Shown here in pieces: positions 55,454 to 64,000 of a stretch of 64,000 nucleotides of DNA. The DNA is from CAYULW01 sp964445815 (lineage in GTDB: Bacteria; Bacteroidota; Bacteroidia; Flavobacteriales_E; Vicingaceae): positions 372,001 to 436,000 of the forward strand of contig CAYULW010000001.1 of NCBI GenBank assembly GCA_964445815.1. The letters are read 5' to 3'. Made by a program: the position numbers and the translations under genes. The first letter of the stretch is position 1. Each line of letters begins with the position of its first letter. Under the pieces are notes generated by a model that worked only from the letters and a program-made list of their open reading frames with translations, made no database searches and had not been told where the DNA came from.

Positions 55454-55505
55454 TCGTCAGGCTCATAACCCGAAGGTCATCAGTTCGAGTCTGGTCCCCG
55501 CTACC
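55454..55505 (+). repeat. Right attachment repeat (attR), displaced tRNA 3' end
   Basis: 52 bp with three differences from 38111-38162. It has anticodon-stem A at 55459 in place of G, which breaks a stem pair, while the T-stem differences (A at 55481, T at 55492) are compensatory: the G-C pair of the left copy is an A-T pair here. No 5' half is present, so it is not a functional tRNA. Confidence 0.88.
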
Positions 55506-55509
55506 TAGA

Positions 55510-55540
55510 AGGACCGATGATTTCATCGGTCTTTTTTTTT
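55510..55540 (+). terminator. Terminator after attR, probably the original tRNA terminator
   Basis: GACCGATG / CATCGGTC followed by nine T. It is the chromosomal counterpart of the hairpin after the tRNA. From 55541 to 55743 I see no gene or other structure. Confidence 0.85.
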
Positions 55541-55743
55541 ACAATTGATACAGTGGGATTCAAATCTCTTTCAAATTATAAGCCTAATTCCACTAGCTTA
55601 AATTTGATTCCTATGAGTTAGGATCAAAATATACAATGTTGACTTTAATGCTTTTTAAAGGCATCTCTTTCGTTTTAAAGTGATAATGCATTAGATTTAT
55701 TAACTTAGAACAAACTCATTCTTTAGGATTCAAATAATGTTAA

Positions 55744-56812
55744 ATGAAAAAGAGGTTTCAAGTTAGCTGTTTTGTGGTTATTAGTTTGATATTTCTTCCC
55801 TTCACTATCTATTCTCAAAGAGAATTTAAGGTAAATGATTCTACTTTTCACTATTTAAATGTAGATACAACACTTGTTGTTGGAAGAACAAGACTTTATT
55901 CTTCTTCTCCTATTTCTGGATTAAATCAAATTCATGATTTTACGACAACCGATACCAATATATACATACGGGACTTTGATATAGTTTCAGACAGTATATG
56001 GTACTCACTAATAGGTAGTAGGTATGTTGGAGATTCAACTCATCTTTATAAAACGATTAATAAGGGACAAAGTTGGTTCATAGATACTTCCTATTACGCC
56101 TCTACTAGAGCTGCTCAGCAGGTAGGAGGATTAAGCCTTCATAATTCGTTAAATCAAATACAACAGCTTTCAGGAGATACACTCTTATTGTTTGCGGGTT
56201 ATTATCAATCTGGGGTGTTTTACTCATTAGATAAAGGGATAACATGGAATATATGGTTTACCAATCTGCAGTCACACTACCATGGCTTGATAGAATGCAA
56301 TCTTGATTATATACTTATATGGATTAAATGGCGACCCTTTTCCGGCAATGATGTTTAGAATACCGAAAAATCTGCTATTTTCTCCTGACACTAATAATGT
56401 TTGGATGCAAGGGGTAAATTATCATCCTCTGTGTTCTAATGGTGGGACTATAAGCTGCATTTATCCACCCAATTCGATAAGCAGATATAATCAGTATTTG
56501 TTTTTTAAAAATTATACAGATAGTATCTGTCAAGCTATAACATCTTTAAATAAGTATGAATATTTAGCTAATGACGTTGTTGTATTTCCAAACCCATCAG
56601 ATGGTTCTGCAGTTACTATTCAATCAGATCGGATTGACAGAAATGGGACAAGATGTCAAGTGACTGACTTAAATGGTAAACGTATTGAGGCTGATATAAA
56701 TTACCATGACCATAAACTTGTTATTAAATTTCTTTCAAAAAATAGAGGCGTGTTTATTGTTCGCATCTATAATGACAACCTTTTTTTAGCAAAAAAAATT
56801 ATTATTCAATAA
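55744..56812 (+). pseudogene. Frameshifted T9SS-secreted protein
   Basis: Two overlapping frames make one protein: 55744-56358 gives the signal peptide (MKKRFQVSCFVVISLIFLP) and body, and 56303-56812 continues it. The break lies near 56303-56320 in a TATATA-like stretch, where ECNLDYI changes to YLYGLNGDPFPAMM. The body contains two BNR/sialidase-like segments (YKTINKGQSWF, YSLDKGITWNIWF). The second part ends in a T9SS sorting domain (VVFPNPSDGSAV, VTDLNGKRIEA, GVFIVRIYND). A sequencing error or a real inactivating mutation are both possible. Confidence 0.7.
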
Positions 56813-56917
56813 ATGAGTTTAACATGCTAAATTATCGGATGTCTAATTTCGGACATTATCATGACCATTATACTTTTATGTATAATGGTTCGCTTTGAGA
56901 TAATTAAGAAACCTATG

Positions 56918-57334
56918 TTATTTAGTTGATCGGTTAAAAGTGATTAATGGAATTAAGAATAGCAATCCATTCACAAAGGCAAGTCCCAATAAAACAACCC
57001 CTATCCATTTTAGGTTTTCAGGTAAAGGCATTGGATAGATAATCTGATAAAAAAAGCTATATCCCCAAAACAATAATGTGATGAGAGTAAGTGCTTTGAT
57101 GGTTTCTTTTTGCTCCCGCCGTTTAAATAGATAAAAGCTCAAGACCAATGAAAGTACTAAAACATTAAAGCTGAAATAGCTATTCAATGAAAACAATGAC
57201 CAATTGATGGTGGGACTCTTTTGTTCTAAATAGCCCTCCCAATGAAATTGATAAGGCAGATAAAAATGATAAATGGCCATAATTATCGTTTGCAATACTC
57301 CTGCCTTTAATAATGAGATAGAGTTGATTCTCAT
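56918..57334 (-). CDS. Small integral membrane protein
   Basis: A 138-residue protein with four hydrophobic segments (about residues 12-30, 50-68, 82-100, 108-128). The start MRINSISLLKAG at 57334 lies 4 bp after the NHL gene stop and is preferred to an upstream Met that would overlap the neighbour. Membrane helices are clear; no named family recognised. Probably co-transcribed with the NHL gene. Confidence 0.6.
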   Translation of the reverse strand: MRINSISLLKAGVLQTIIMAIYHFYLPYQFHWEGYLEQKSPTINWSLFSLNSYFSFNVLVLSLVLSFYLFKRREQKETIKALTLITLLFWGYSFFYQIIYPMPLPENLKWIGVVLLGLAFVNGLLFLIPLITFNRSTK

Positions 57335-57338
57335 ATAG

Positions 57339-58496
57339 TTATTGCTTGATGAGCTTAAGTTTAAAAGATTCATTTCCCACCTCTAAATACATAAAATAGG
57401 CGCCTTTTTTGAGTTGACTTATCCTTTGATCAACTAAAGTCAGACGATTCATGCCCTTATTAAGATTATTTTCTTGGATGCTCATTAATTTTCTTCCATT
57501 AACATCAAACAATTGCATATTCACAATTCCTGCTTTTTGCAGATTAAGTTCAAGATGAATTTCTTCTGAGAACGGATTGGGAAAGCTAGTTAATGCAGAA
57601 GAAATAATGCTCTGTTCATCAATTGCAGTTGTGCTTTGTTGAATCAGTCTTATCCGATATTTGTTGTACTCAGCAACATACACTTTTGTTTCGTTACGAT
57701 TAACCCCAATGCCATTGGGTTCACTAAATTGAGCTAAGGAAGCAGGCCCGTTTACTGCGCCACGACTACCTGTGCCGGCATAAGTACTAACATTCCCATT
57801 TTTGTCAATTTGATGAATTTTATTATCACCATTTGTGATTAACAAATCCCCGTTTTTGTAGGTCATGAAGCCACATGCCCAATTCTGAATTAAGCCGTTG
57901 ACATGTGCAAACCATTGAACGGTCGGAGAGGGAGATGTAGGAAGTACCATATAGATATTACCGTCATGAGCACTAGAAACAAATAATGTGTCTCCCGGAG
58001 TCCAGACAATACCTATTGGGGTATTGAAAAGAGGACTGGATACATAATTTGAGGAGTTCCCATTTGGAAGTACTTTCTTAATCACATTGTTAAATTGTGT
58101 AACGTAATAATTTCCAGATCCATCAAAGCTTATATCTCCTGGAAAATATAAGTTGGAAGCATGAATACTGCTACTACCATTGGGAGCCACTTTAGTTACC
58201 CATCCCTGTCCATTTAAGGGTCTATTGGTAACATATAGTGTATCTCCTGAATTATCAAAACAAAGTCCTGAGGCTCGAGAGAAATTATTGCCAATTGCAA
58301 AAGGAGAAGTATTTAAAACGCCCGAAGAGTCAAACTTAAAAATTGAATTGCCCTCTGAAGAAACATAAATATTGCCTTGAGCATCTACGGCAACATCTCC
58401 ATTGGAAGGCGCTGAACCCAAAGTACTGACCAATTGAGCATTTCCAACAAAACAATTAATGAATCCTAAGAGAAATAGAATGGAATACTTTTTCAT
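57339..58496 (-). CDS. NHL-repeat secreted protein with T9SS sorting domain
   Basis: A 385-residue secreted protein. The start MKKYSILFLLGFINCFVGNAQ gives a signal peptide; the longer reading from 58547 does not. Repeats such as PSNGDVAVDAQGNIYVSSEGN, SGLCFDNSGDTLYVTNR, ISFDGSGNYYVTQFNN and GDLLITNGDNKIHQIDKNGN form an NHL/SMP-30-like six-blade propeller (about 25-295). The C-terminal sorting domain (about 310-385) has TSFPNPFSEEIHLELN, LFDVNGRKLMSIQ and KGAYFMYLEVG. It could bind or hydrolyse a substrate; no metal-site residues were checked. Confidence 0.82.
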   Translation of the reverse strand: MKKYSILFLLGFINCFVGNAQLVSTLGSAPSNGDVAVDAQGNIYVSSEGNSIFKFDSSGVLNTSPFAIGNNFSRASGLCFDNSGDTLYVTNRPLNGQGWVTKVAPNGSSSIHASNLYFPGDISFDGSGNYYVTQFNNVIKKVLPNGNSSNYVSSPLFNTPIGIVWTPGDTLFVSSAHDGNIYMVLPTSPSPTVQWFAHVNGLIQNWACGFMTYKNGDLLITNGDNKIHQIDKNGNVSTYAGTGSRGAVNGPASLAQFSEPNGIGVNRNETKVYVAEYNKYRIRLIQQSTTAIDEQSIISSALTSFPNPFSEEIHLELNLQKAGIVNMQLFDVNGRKLMSIQENNLNKGMNRLTLVDQRISQLKKGAYFMYLEVGNESFKLKLIKQ

Positions 58497-58731
58497 ACTT
58501 TTTTTATCAAAGCTATCTTTCTTGAATGGCAGTAAAAAGCGGAGCAAGTTTATCTGAGCTTAAATGAACTTTATTGTGTGTAAGTCATTGTTAATTATGA
58601 GATTAATGATTGCAACAATCTCCTTTTTACCGTTTCTAAAGAGTTTGTTTGGGTAGATGTTGACTCAATATCTATTATTGGAACTAAACTAATGAGGCTT
58701 CTTAAGTTAAATTTGATTCTATTTTTAGTAT

Positions 58732-59862
58732 ATGAACCTTAGCATTTCTGTTTGGTCTTTAGCACTTATTTTGGGATCGTTTCAAGCTATTTTCTTGAGT
58801 ATTGTATTCTTTTCTAGAGTTAAACGATTTGGAAAGGCGAATCTGTTTCTTGGATTTTTGCTTCTTATTTTCTCGATTATTCTATTTGATCACAGTCTTC
58901 GATTATCAGAGCTTTATAAGGCCTTCCCGTCTTGCTTATACATTAGTGATGCACTTTGGTATCTAATAGCACCATTGTTATGGATGTATTTTAAGTTTAG
59001 GTATAATGACAAAAGAATGGACTTCAGATGGTTTCATGTATTTCATTTAATTCCTTTCTTTTATTTTTTATATGAGTATCGAAGATTACCTTTCTTTTCG
59101 GCAGATATAAAAGTGGGCATTTTGGAAAGTCACATTGCTAATGGGTCGGAGTTTCCATTCATTGTTAGAATTTATATTCTGATCATGATGATACAAATCC
59201 TCACTTATCTTTTTATCATTTATTTTTCATTTCATCATTTTACAAAAAAGTATAAAGCACAATTTTCCAGCAACGATATAGTAGGCTTGCAATTTAGTAA
59301 GCGAATCATTCAGTTTTTTCTTTTCTACTTTCTTGCAGAGTTTTCATATACCAATGGCCGTTATTTGTTTCATTATCAGAGTGATTTTATAGAAAATTGG
59401 TCACTGGTCATGTGGACTATATTTCTGTTGCTGCTCTCCTACTCAATAATCATTTATGATCCAAAGAGAATATTTAATGCTATTGATAAAACAGGTGAAA
59501 AAGGAAAAGAGGTAGCACTTCGGAAAATAGCGGATCAATTGAATGAAAAAATGCTCAATGAGCGATTGTTTTTAAACCAAGAACTTAGCCTAACGGATTT
59601 AGCAAGAAAGTTAGATGTAAGTCCAAACCAGCTGTCTCAAGTTTTAAATAATCATTTGAATGAAACTTTCTATGAATACATCAATCGGTTTAGAATCAAA
59701 CATGCCGTTGAATGTATTGATAAGGGTTTGCAAAAGAAGATGTCATTGTTTGGTATAGCTCAAATGAGTGGGTTTAAGAACAAGACATCATTTTACCAAT
59801 ATTTTAAGAAAGTATACGATACTACTCCGAAAAAATATTTGGAGAATAAGCTTAATCAATAA
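58732..59862 (+). CDS. AraC-family regulator with N-terminal membrane domain
   Basis: A 376-residue protein. The N-terminal 240 residues have about seven hydrophobic helices (VWSLALILGSFQAIFLSIVFF, LFLGFLLLIFSIILF, and others). The C-terminal 100 residues are an AraC-type double HTH: LTDLARKLDVSPNQLSQVLNNHLNETFYEYINRFRI in pieces (about 285-320) and FGIAQMSGFKNKTSFYQYFKKVYDTTPKKY in pieces (about 340-370). Membrane-anchored AraC regulators are frequent in Bacteroidota. A TAAATTTG box at 58708-58715 may be its promoter. The signal sensed and the target genes are unknown. Confidence 0.85.
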   Translation: MNLSISVWSLALILGSFQAIFLSIVFFSRVKRFGKANLFLGFLLLIFSIILFDHSLRLSELYKAFPSCLYISDALWYLIAPLLWMYFKFRYNDKRMDFRWFHVFHLIPFFYFLYEYRRLPFFSADIKVGILESHIANGSEFPFIVRIYILIMMIQILTYLFIIYFSFHHFTKKYKAQFSSNDIVGLQFSKRIIQFFLFYFLAEFSYTNGRYLFHYQSDFIENWSLVMWTIFLLLLSYSIIIYDPKRIFNAIDKTGEKGKEVALRKIADQLNEKMLNERLFLNQELSLTDLARKLDVSPNQLSQVLNNHLNETFYEYINRFRIKHAVECIDKGLQKKMSLFGIAQMSGFKNKTSFYQYFKKVYDTTPKKYLENKLNQ

Positions 59863-59986
59863 TTATTGCAGTGTATCGGAATCAAATTGAGGGGGTTTAA
59901 TTGCACTATGAATCTGTCTGCCTAATCTTTTAGCAAGACCATAATTGCTATAGGTTTCAGGTGATTTTTATTCGTTTCTTTGCAGT

Positions 59987-60874
59987 ATGTCTAATCAGGA
60001 GCATCGGGCGGGTTATGTCAACATTATCGGACACCCTAATGTGGGAAAGTCAACATTGATGAATCAATTGGTGGGAGAGCAATTGTCTATTATTAGTCCC
60101 AAAGCTCAGACTACAAGACATCGTATATTAGGCATTGTAAACACAGACACTACTCAGGTTATTTATTCAGACACTCCGGGAATTATTAATCCGGCTTACA
60201 AGCTACAGGAAGGCATGATGAACTTTGTCTATAGCTCTTTCCAAGATGCAGACATCTTAATTTTAATGATTGAGAATGGGCAAAAGGACTTGAAGGATGA
60301 AAAGTTGATTGCTTTTATTGAAAATACAGAACTTCCGGTTTTGGCCTTGATCAATAAAGTTGACTTATCAGACCAAGAAGGAGTAACAGCACAAATAGAG
60401 CTATGGCAATCTAAATTGCCTAAGGCTAAGGTCGTACCTATTTCAGCACTTCATGGCTTTAATTTAGATGCAGTGAGCAGTTTTATCGATGAGCATTTAC
60501 CGCTTCATCCACCTTATTATGCTAAGGATGAATTAACGGATAAATCAGAACGTTTTATTGTAGAAGAGAAGGTTCGTGAAAAGATATTATTACAGTATAA
60601 GCAAGAGATACCATATTCTGTAGAAGTAAAATGTGAGCAGTTTAAGGAGTCTGACGAGATCATCAGGATTATGGCAAATATTTTTGTTGCTCGTGATTCG
60701 CAAAAAGCCATCATAATAGGTAAGGGAGGGCAAAAGATAAAATATGTCGGTGCTGATGCAAGAAAAGATTTAGAAGCTTTTTTTGGAAAAAAAATATATC
60801 TAGAGTTGTTTGTTAAGATTAATAAAGACTGGAGAGATAATGAGCAACAGCTAAAACGATTTGGCTATTTATAG
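59987..60874 (+). CDS. era: GTPase Era
   Basis: A 295-residue GTPase needed for 30S ribosome maturation. G1 is GHPNVGKST (about residues 16-24), G3 is DTPG (about 64-67), G4 is NKVD (about 124-127), and the C-terminal KH domain contains ARDSQKAIIIGKGGQKIK (about 240-260). Length is normal. It lies 12 bp before der, so both ribosome-assembly GTPases are probably co-transcribed. Confidence 0.97.
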   Translation: MSNQEHRAGYVNIIGHPNVGKSTLMNQLVGEQLSIISPKAQTTRHRILGIVNTDTTQVIYSDTPGIINPAYKLQEGMMNFVYSSFQDADILILMIENGQKDLKDEKLIAFIENTELPVLALINKVDLSDQEGVTAQIELWQSKLPKAKVVPISALHGFNLDAVSSFIDEHLPLHPPYYAKDELTDKSERFIVEEKVREKILLQYKQEIPYSVEVKCEQFKESDEIIRIMANIFVARDSQKAIIIGKGGQKIKYVGADARKDLEAFFGKKIYLELFVKINKDWRDNEQQLKRFGYL

Positions 60875-60886
60875 CAATAAAGAGAA

Positions 60887-62191
60887 ATGGGAAATATTGT
60901 AGCAATAGTAGGACGTCCTAATGTTGGGAAATCGACCTTGTTTAACCGTTTGACGGAAAGCAGACAGGCAATAGTAGATGAAGCAAGTGGTGTGACGCGT
61001 GACCGTCAGTATGGTAAAGTACACTGGGGCGGTAAAGAATTTACCTTAATAGATACCGGAGGCTATGTAAAAGGCTCCGAAGATGAGTTTGAGGGAGAAA
61101 TTCGTAAACAAGTCATTATTGCTTTGGATGAAGCAGATGTGATTTTATTTGTTGTTGATGTAACGGTCGGCATAACTGACTTAGATCAGGCTGTAGCGGA
61201 CTTACTAAGGAAAACTAAAAAGACCGTATTTATCGTGGCAAATAAGGTAGACAACCACGAGCGGATTGCAGAGACTGCTGAGTTTTATAGCTTTGGTTTT
61301 GGAGAACTTTACCCTATCTCAAGTATTAATGGTAGTGGAACAGGTGAACTTTTGGATGAAGTAGCCAAACACCTGGGCGTTGAAGAAGAGGAAGCTTCTG
61401 ATATCCCGCGTATTGCTATAGTGGGTCGTCCAAATGTTGGAAAATCGTCTTTTGTTAACACACTGATCGGTGAAGACAGAAACATAGTCACTCCAGTAGC
61501 CGGTACTACTCGTGATGCAGTGGGTACAAGATATAATTCTTTTGGCTTTGACTTTATGCTCACGGATACCGCGGGACTGCGCAAAAAAGCGAAGGTTGAA
61601 GAAGACATTGAGTTTTATTCAGTAATGAGAACGGTCAGAGCAATTGAAAATGCGGATGTATGTATTCTACTGATTGAAGCCAATGAAGGCGTTTTGGCGC
61701 AGGACATGAATATTCTTAATCTGGCGATTAAGAACAAGAAGGGTTTAGTAGTCATGGTGAACAAATGGGATCTGGTAGAGAATAAATCGGCCAATACCAT
61801 GAAAGAGTTTAAGAAGCACATCTTAGACCGTATTGCACCTTTTACGGATGTTCCTGTCATATTTACTTCAGTGCTTGAAAAACAAAGAATTCATGATGTT
61901 TTGAAACAAGCCGTTCAGGTCTATGAGAACAGGATCAAAAAGATTCCTACTTCTCAGTTGAATAAAGTCATGCTGCCCATTATTGAAAGTTCTCCTCCAC
62001 CTTCCGTAAAGGGCAAGTTTATTAAAGTAAAGTTTATTTCCATGCTGCCTACTTACAAGCCTACCTTCGTCTTTTACTGCAACCATCCCCAATATGTGAA
62101 AGAACAGTACAAACGTTTTATTGAGAATCGTTTGCGAGAGCATTTTGATTATACAGGAGTACCCATTCAAATCTTTTTTAGGAAAAAATAA
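60887..62191 (+). CDS. der: GTPase Der (EngA)
   Basis: A 434-residue GTPase with two G domains, required for 50S subunit assembly. First G1: GRPNVGKSTL (about residues 9-18); second G1: GRPNVGKSSF (about 181-190). DTGG and DTAG G3 motifs, NKVD and NKWD G4 motifs are present. The C-terminal KH-like domain ends IQIFFRKK. It follows era by 12 bp and is followed by a terminator shared with metK. Confidence 0.97.
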   Translation: MGNIVAIVGRPNVGKSTLFNRLTESRQAIVDEASGVTRDRQYGKVHWGGKEFTLIDTGGYVKGSEDEFEGEIRKQVIIALDEADVILFVVDVTVGITDLDQAVADLLRKTKKTVFIVANKVDNHERIAETAEFYSFGFGELYPISSINGSGTGELLDEVAKHLGVEEEEASDIPRIAIVGRPNVGKSSFVNTLIGEDRNIVTPVAGTTRDAVGTRYNSFGFDFMLTDTAGLRKKAKVEEDIEFYSVMRTVRAIENADVCILLIEANEGVLAQDMNILNLAIKNKKGLVVMVNKWDLVENKSANTMKEFKKHILDRIAPFTDVPVIFTSVLEKQRIHDVLKQAVQVYENRIKKIPTSQLNKVMLPIIESSPPPSVKGKFIKVKFISMLPTYKPTFVFYCNHPQYVKEQYKRFIENRLREHFDYTGVPIQIFFRKK

Positions 62192-62217
62192 AAAAGGCCG
62201 GAATTTCCGGCCTTTTT
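62191..62217. terminator. Rho-independent terminator between der and metK
   Basis: GGCCGGA / TCCGGCC with A and T tracts on either side (AAAAA... ...TTTTT). The symmetric tracts can stop both convergent genes. Confidence 0.9.
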
Positions 62218-62240
62218 ACTTTATGAGATCAGTTCTCTAA

Positions 62241-63488
62241 TTAAAAAGCAGCTTTAATCTTATCCACATAGTTTAATTCTTCCCAAGGGAACAATTTCAC
62301 TTCCATGCTCACTGTTTCACCATTGGGAGAAGTAAAGGTCTTATTAACCACCTGACAATCTCTTCCCATATGGCCATAAGCGGCTGTCTCTGTGTAGATG
62401 GGAGATCTAAGATTAAATCTTGTTTCAATAGCATAAGGTCGCATATCAAATATTTCCATCAGCTTAGCTGCAATCTCACCATCCGTAAGGTCGACTTTTG
62501 ATGTGCCATAAGTGTTCACATACAGTCCCATCGGTTCAGCTACTCCAATGGCATAAGCGACCTGAACTAAAGCTTCGTCAGCAATCCCTGCAGCAACAAG
62601 GTTCTTAGCAATGTGACGTGTAGCATAAGCCGCAGATCGATCCACTTTACTAGGATCTTTTCCTGAAAATGCTCCACCTCCGTGTGCACCTTTTCCTCCG
62701 TATGTGTCAACGATGATCTTCCTACCTGTAAGACCAGTATCACCATGAGGACCTCCAATTACAAATATGCCTGTTGGATTGATGTGGTATTTGATATGAT
62801 CGTTGAAAAGTCCTTGAATGTGTGAAGGAAGTTTAGCTTTAACTCTTGGAATCAAAATATTGATTACATCTTCCTTAATCTTTTTCAACATGTTTTCTTC
62901 CGAGTCGAAATCATCATGTTGGGTAGAAACAACAATTGCATCAATTCTAATTGGCTTATTGTTTTCATCATACTCAATAGTCACCTGCGATTTTGAGTCA
63001 GGTCTCAAATAAGTAATCTCATTATTTTCTCTTCTTAATTCAGCCAATTCTTTCAATAAAAGATGTGAAATCTCAAGTGGTAATGGCATATAGCTCGCTG
63101 TCTCGTTCGTAGCATAACCAAACATCATTCCTTGGTCTCCCGCACCCTGATCTTCTTTATTTGCTCTCTCTACACCTTGATTAATATCGGGAGACTGCTC
63201 ATGAATTGCTGAAAAAACACCACAGCTGTTCCCATCGAACATGTACTCTCCTTTGTTATATCCGATTCTGTTAATGACTTCTCTTGCAATAACCTGAACG
63301 TCTAAGTAAGCATTTGATTTTACCTCACCGGCCAATACTACCTGCCCCGTTGTTACTAAAGTTTCGCAAGCAACTTTAGACTCTTTATCAAATGCCAAAA
63401 AGTTGTCAATCAAAGCATCTGAAATTTGATCGGCCACTTTATCAGGATGGCCCTCAGAAACAGATTCTGATGTAAATAAATAAGACAT
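62241..63488 (-). CDS. metK: S-adenosylmethionine synthase
   Basis: A 415-residue enzyme forming S-adenosylmethionine from methionine and ATP. Signatures: FTSESVSEGHPDKVADQISDA in pieces (about 5-25), GAGDQGMMFGYA (about 115-126), and GGGAFSGKDPSKVDRSAAY (about 265-285). Length is normal. No SAM riboswitch-like structure is seen in the 56-bp gap to gldA. It is convergent with der. Confidence 0.98.
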   Translation of the reverse strand: MSYLFTSESVSEGHPDKVADQISDALIDNFLAFDKESKVACETLVTTGQVVLAGEVKSNAYLDVQVIAREVINRIGYNKGEYMFDGNSCGVFSAIHEQSPDINQGVERANKEDQGAGDQGMMFGYATNETASYMPLPLEISHLLLKELAELRRENNEITYLRPDSKSQVTIEYDENNKPIRIDAIVVSTQHDDFDSEENMLKKIKEDVINILIPRVKAKLPSHIQGLFNDHIKYHINPTGIFVIGGPHGDTGLTGRKIIVDTYGGKGAHGGGAFSGKDPSKVDRSAAYATRHIAKNLVAAGIADEALVQVAYAIGVAEPMGLYVNTYGTSKVDLTDGEIAAKLMEIFDMRPYAIETRFNLRSPIYTETAAYGHMGRDCQVVNKTFTSPNGETVSMEVKLFPWEELNYVDKIKAAF

Positions 63489-63544
63489 AATTCTTCTTTT
63501 TAAATGGTGCGCTAAATTACTAATCCCTAAAAGATTCTGAAACC

Positions 63545-64000
63545 TTAATTCTTATTTGTTAATTCTTTGAAGATATCTTCTAACTTGACATTCGGTTTTT
63601 GTAGATTAAGTATGGTATTTTCCTCTTTTAGAGCAAGCTGAAGAATGGCATTACGGATATCTTTCTCTTTGGAATGAATAATCTTGAACTGGTTCTTACT
63701 TTGTTCCATAATTGATTCAATGCCATCTAATTGTTTTAGAGTATCAATTTGAATGTCTTGTTCAAATTCAACCAAGAGGATGTTTTCGCTTGAGATCTTA
63801 GAACTCAGATCGCTGGTCGTTTCGTTGGCAATAATTTCTCCTTTATTGATTATAATAACTCGATCACAAATGGCTTCAACCTCCTGCATAATATGTGTAG
63901 AAAGCATAACTGTTTTTTTATTGCCAATCTTTTTGATGAGTTCGCGAATTTCTGAAAGTTGATTAGGGTCTAAACCGGTTGTTGGCTCATCTAAGATTAA
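63545..64000 (-). CDS. gldA: Gliding-motility ABC ATPase GldA, C-terminal part
   Basis: The reading frame continues past the right edge; the last 151 codons are present. It enters with LILDEPTTGLDPNQLSEIR (Walker B) and then contains TVMLSTHIMQEVEAICDRVIIINKGEI, the H-loop region, and a C-terminal accessory part (about 110 residues). LSTHIMQEVEA and NKGEIIANE fit GldA, the ATPase of the GldAFG transporter used for gliding and T9SS function in Flavobacteriia. The first half is not visible. Confidence 0.85.
   Translation of the reverse strand, partial: LILDEPTTGLDPNQLSEIRELIKKIGNKKTVMLSTHIMQEVEAICDRVIIINKGEIIANETTSDLSSKISSENILLVEFEQDIQIDTLKQLDGIESIMEQSKNQFKIIHSKEKDIRNAILQLALKEENTILNLQKPNVKLEDIFKELTNKN

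Overview
The window is a chromosomal segment of a Bacteroidota bacterium, most likely of the Flavobacteriales. Evidence: the complete type IX secretion (T9SS) translocon gene sprA in the order maeB-ruvA-sprA-gcvH-VanZ-tonB, a gldA-type gliding ABC ATPase at the right edge, several proteins ending in T9SS C-terminal sorting domains, low GC, host genes with little Shine-Dalgarno signal, and promoter-like TAnnTTTG boxes.

Left chromosomal part (1-38163): a ubiX fragment; an envelope operon on the minus strand (TlpA-like thioredoxin, DUF6029-type barrel, Omp28-like lipoprotein, small barrel); a T9SS cargo gene; a class III sirtuin; the maeB-to-tonB block; a DUF4421-type barrel; a periplasmic binding protein; a coiled-coil lipoprotein; an operon of an Omp85/TolB-like protein, a half-length TauE and an M20 hydrolase; an MBL hydrolase; a kynureninase operon; gcvP; two tandem near-identical 650-residue T9SS proteins; an MlaF/MlaE-type ABC pair; and an initiator tRNA.

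Mobile element (about 38111-55505, 17.4 kb): an integrative and mobilizable element sits in the 3' half of the initiator tRNA. A 52-bp imperfect tRNA repeat bounds it and a 20-bp repeat lies just inside each end. The right end carries a Bacteroidota-type tyrosine recombinase with an excisionase-like HTH protein, a VirD4-type coupling protein and an XRE regulator. The left end carries cargo: a subtilisin-like T9SS protease, a second T9SS protein, a zinc-ribbon membrane peptide and an unknown protein. The middle (about 43.6-49.7 kb) looks foreign to Bacteroidota: RadC-like protein, a second tyrosine recombinase, MobC and a MOBP relaxase resembling proteobacterial ones, strong Shine-Dalgarno sequences and a near-consensus sigma70 promoter. 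No mating-pore genes are present, so transfer would need a helper.

The most unusual feature is at 46081-46491. Two inverted repeat arms flank about 270 bp beside the second recombinase. In the present orientation the small gene to the right is out of frame with its start. If the segment were inverted, the ATG now at the left edge would join the gene body in frame. This could be an invertible on/off switch, although a simple frameshift plus a decayed inverted duplication is also possible.

Right chromosomal part (55541-64000): a frameshifted T9SS gene next to the element end, a small membrane protein and an NHL-repeat T9SS protein, a membrane AraC-type regulator, era, der, metK, and the 3' part of gldA.
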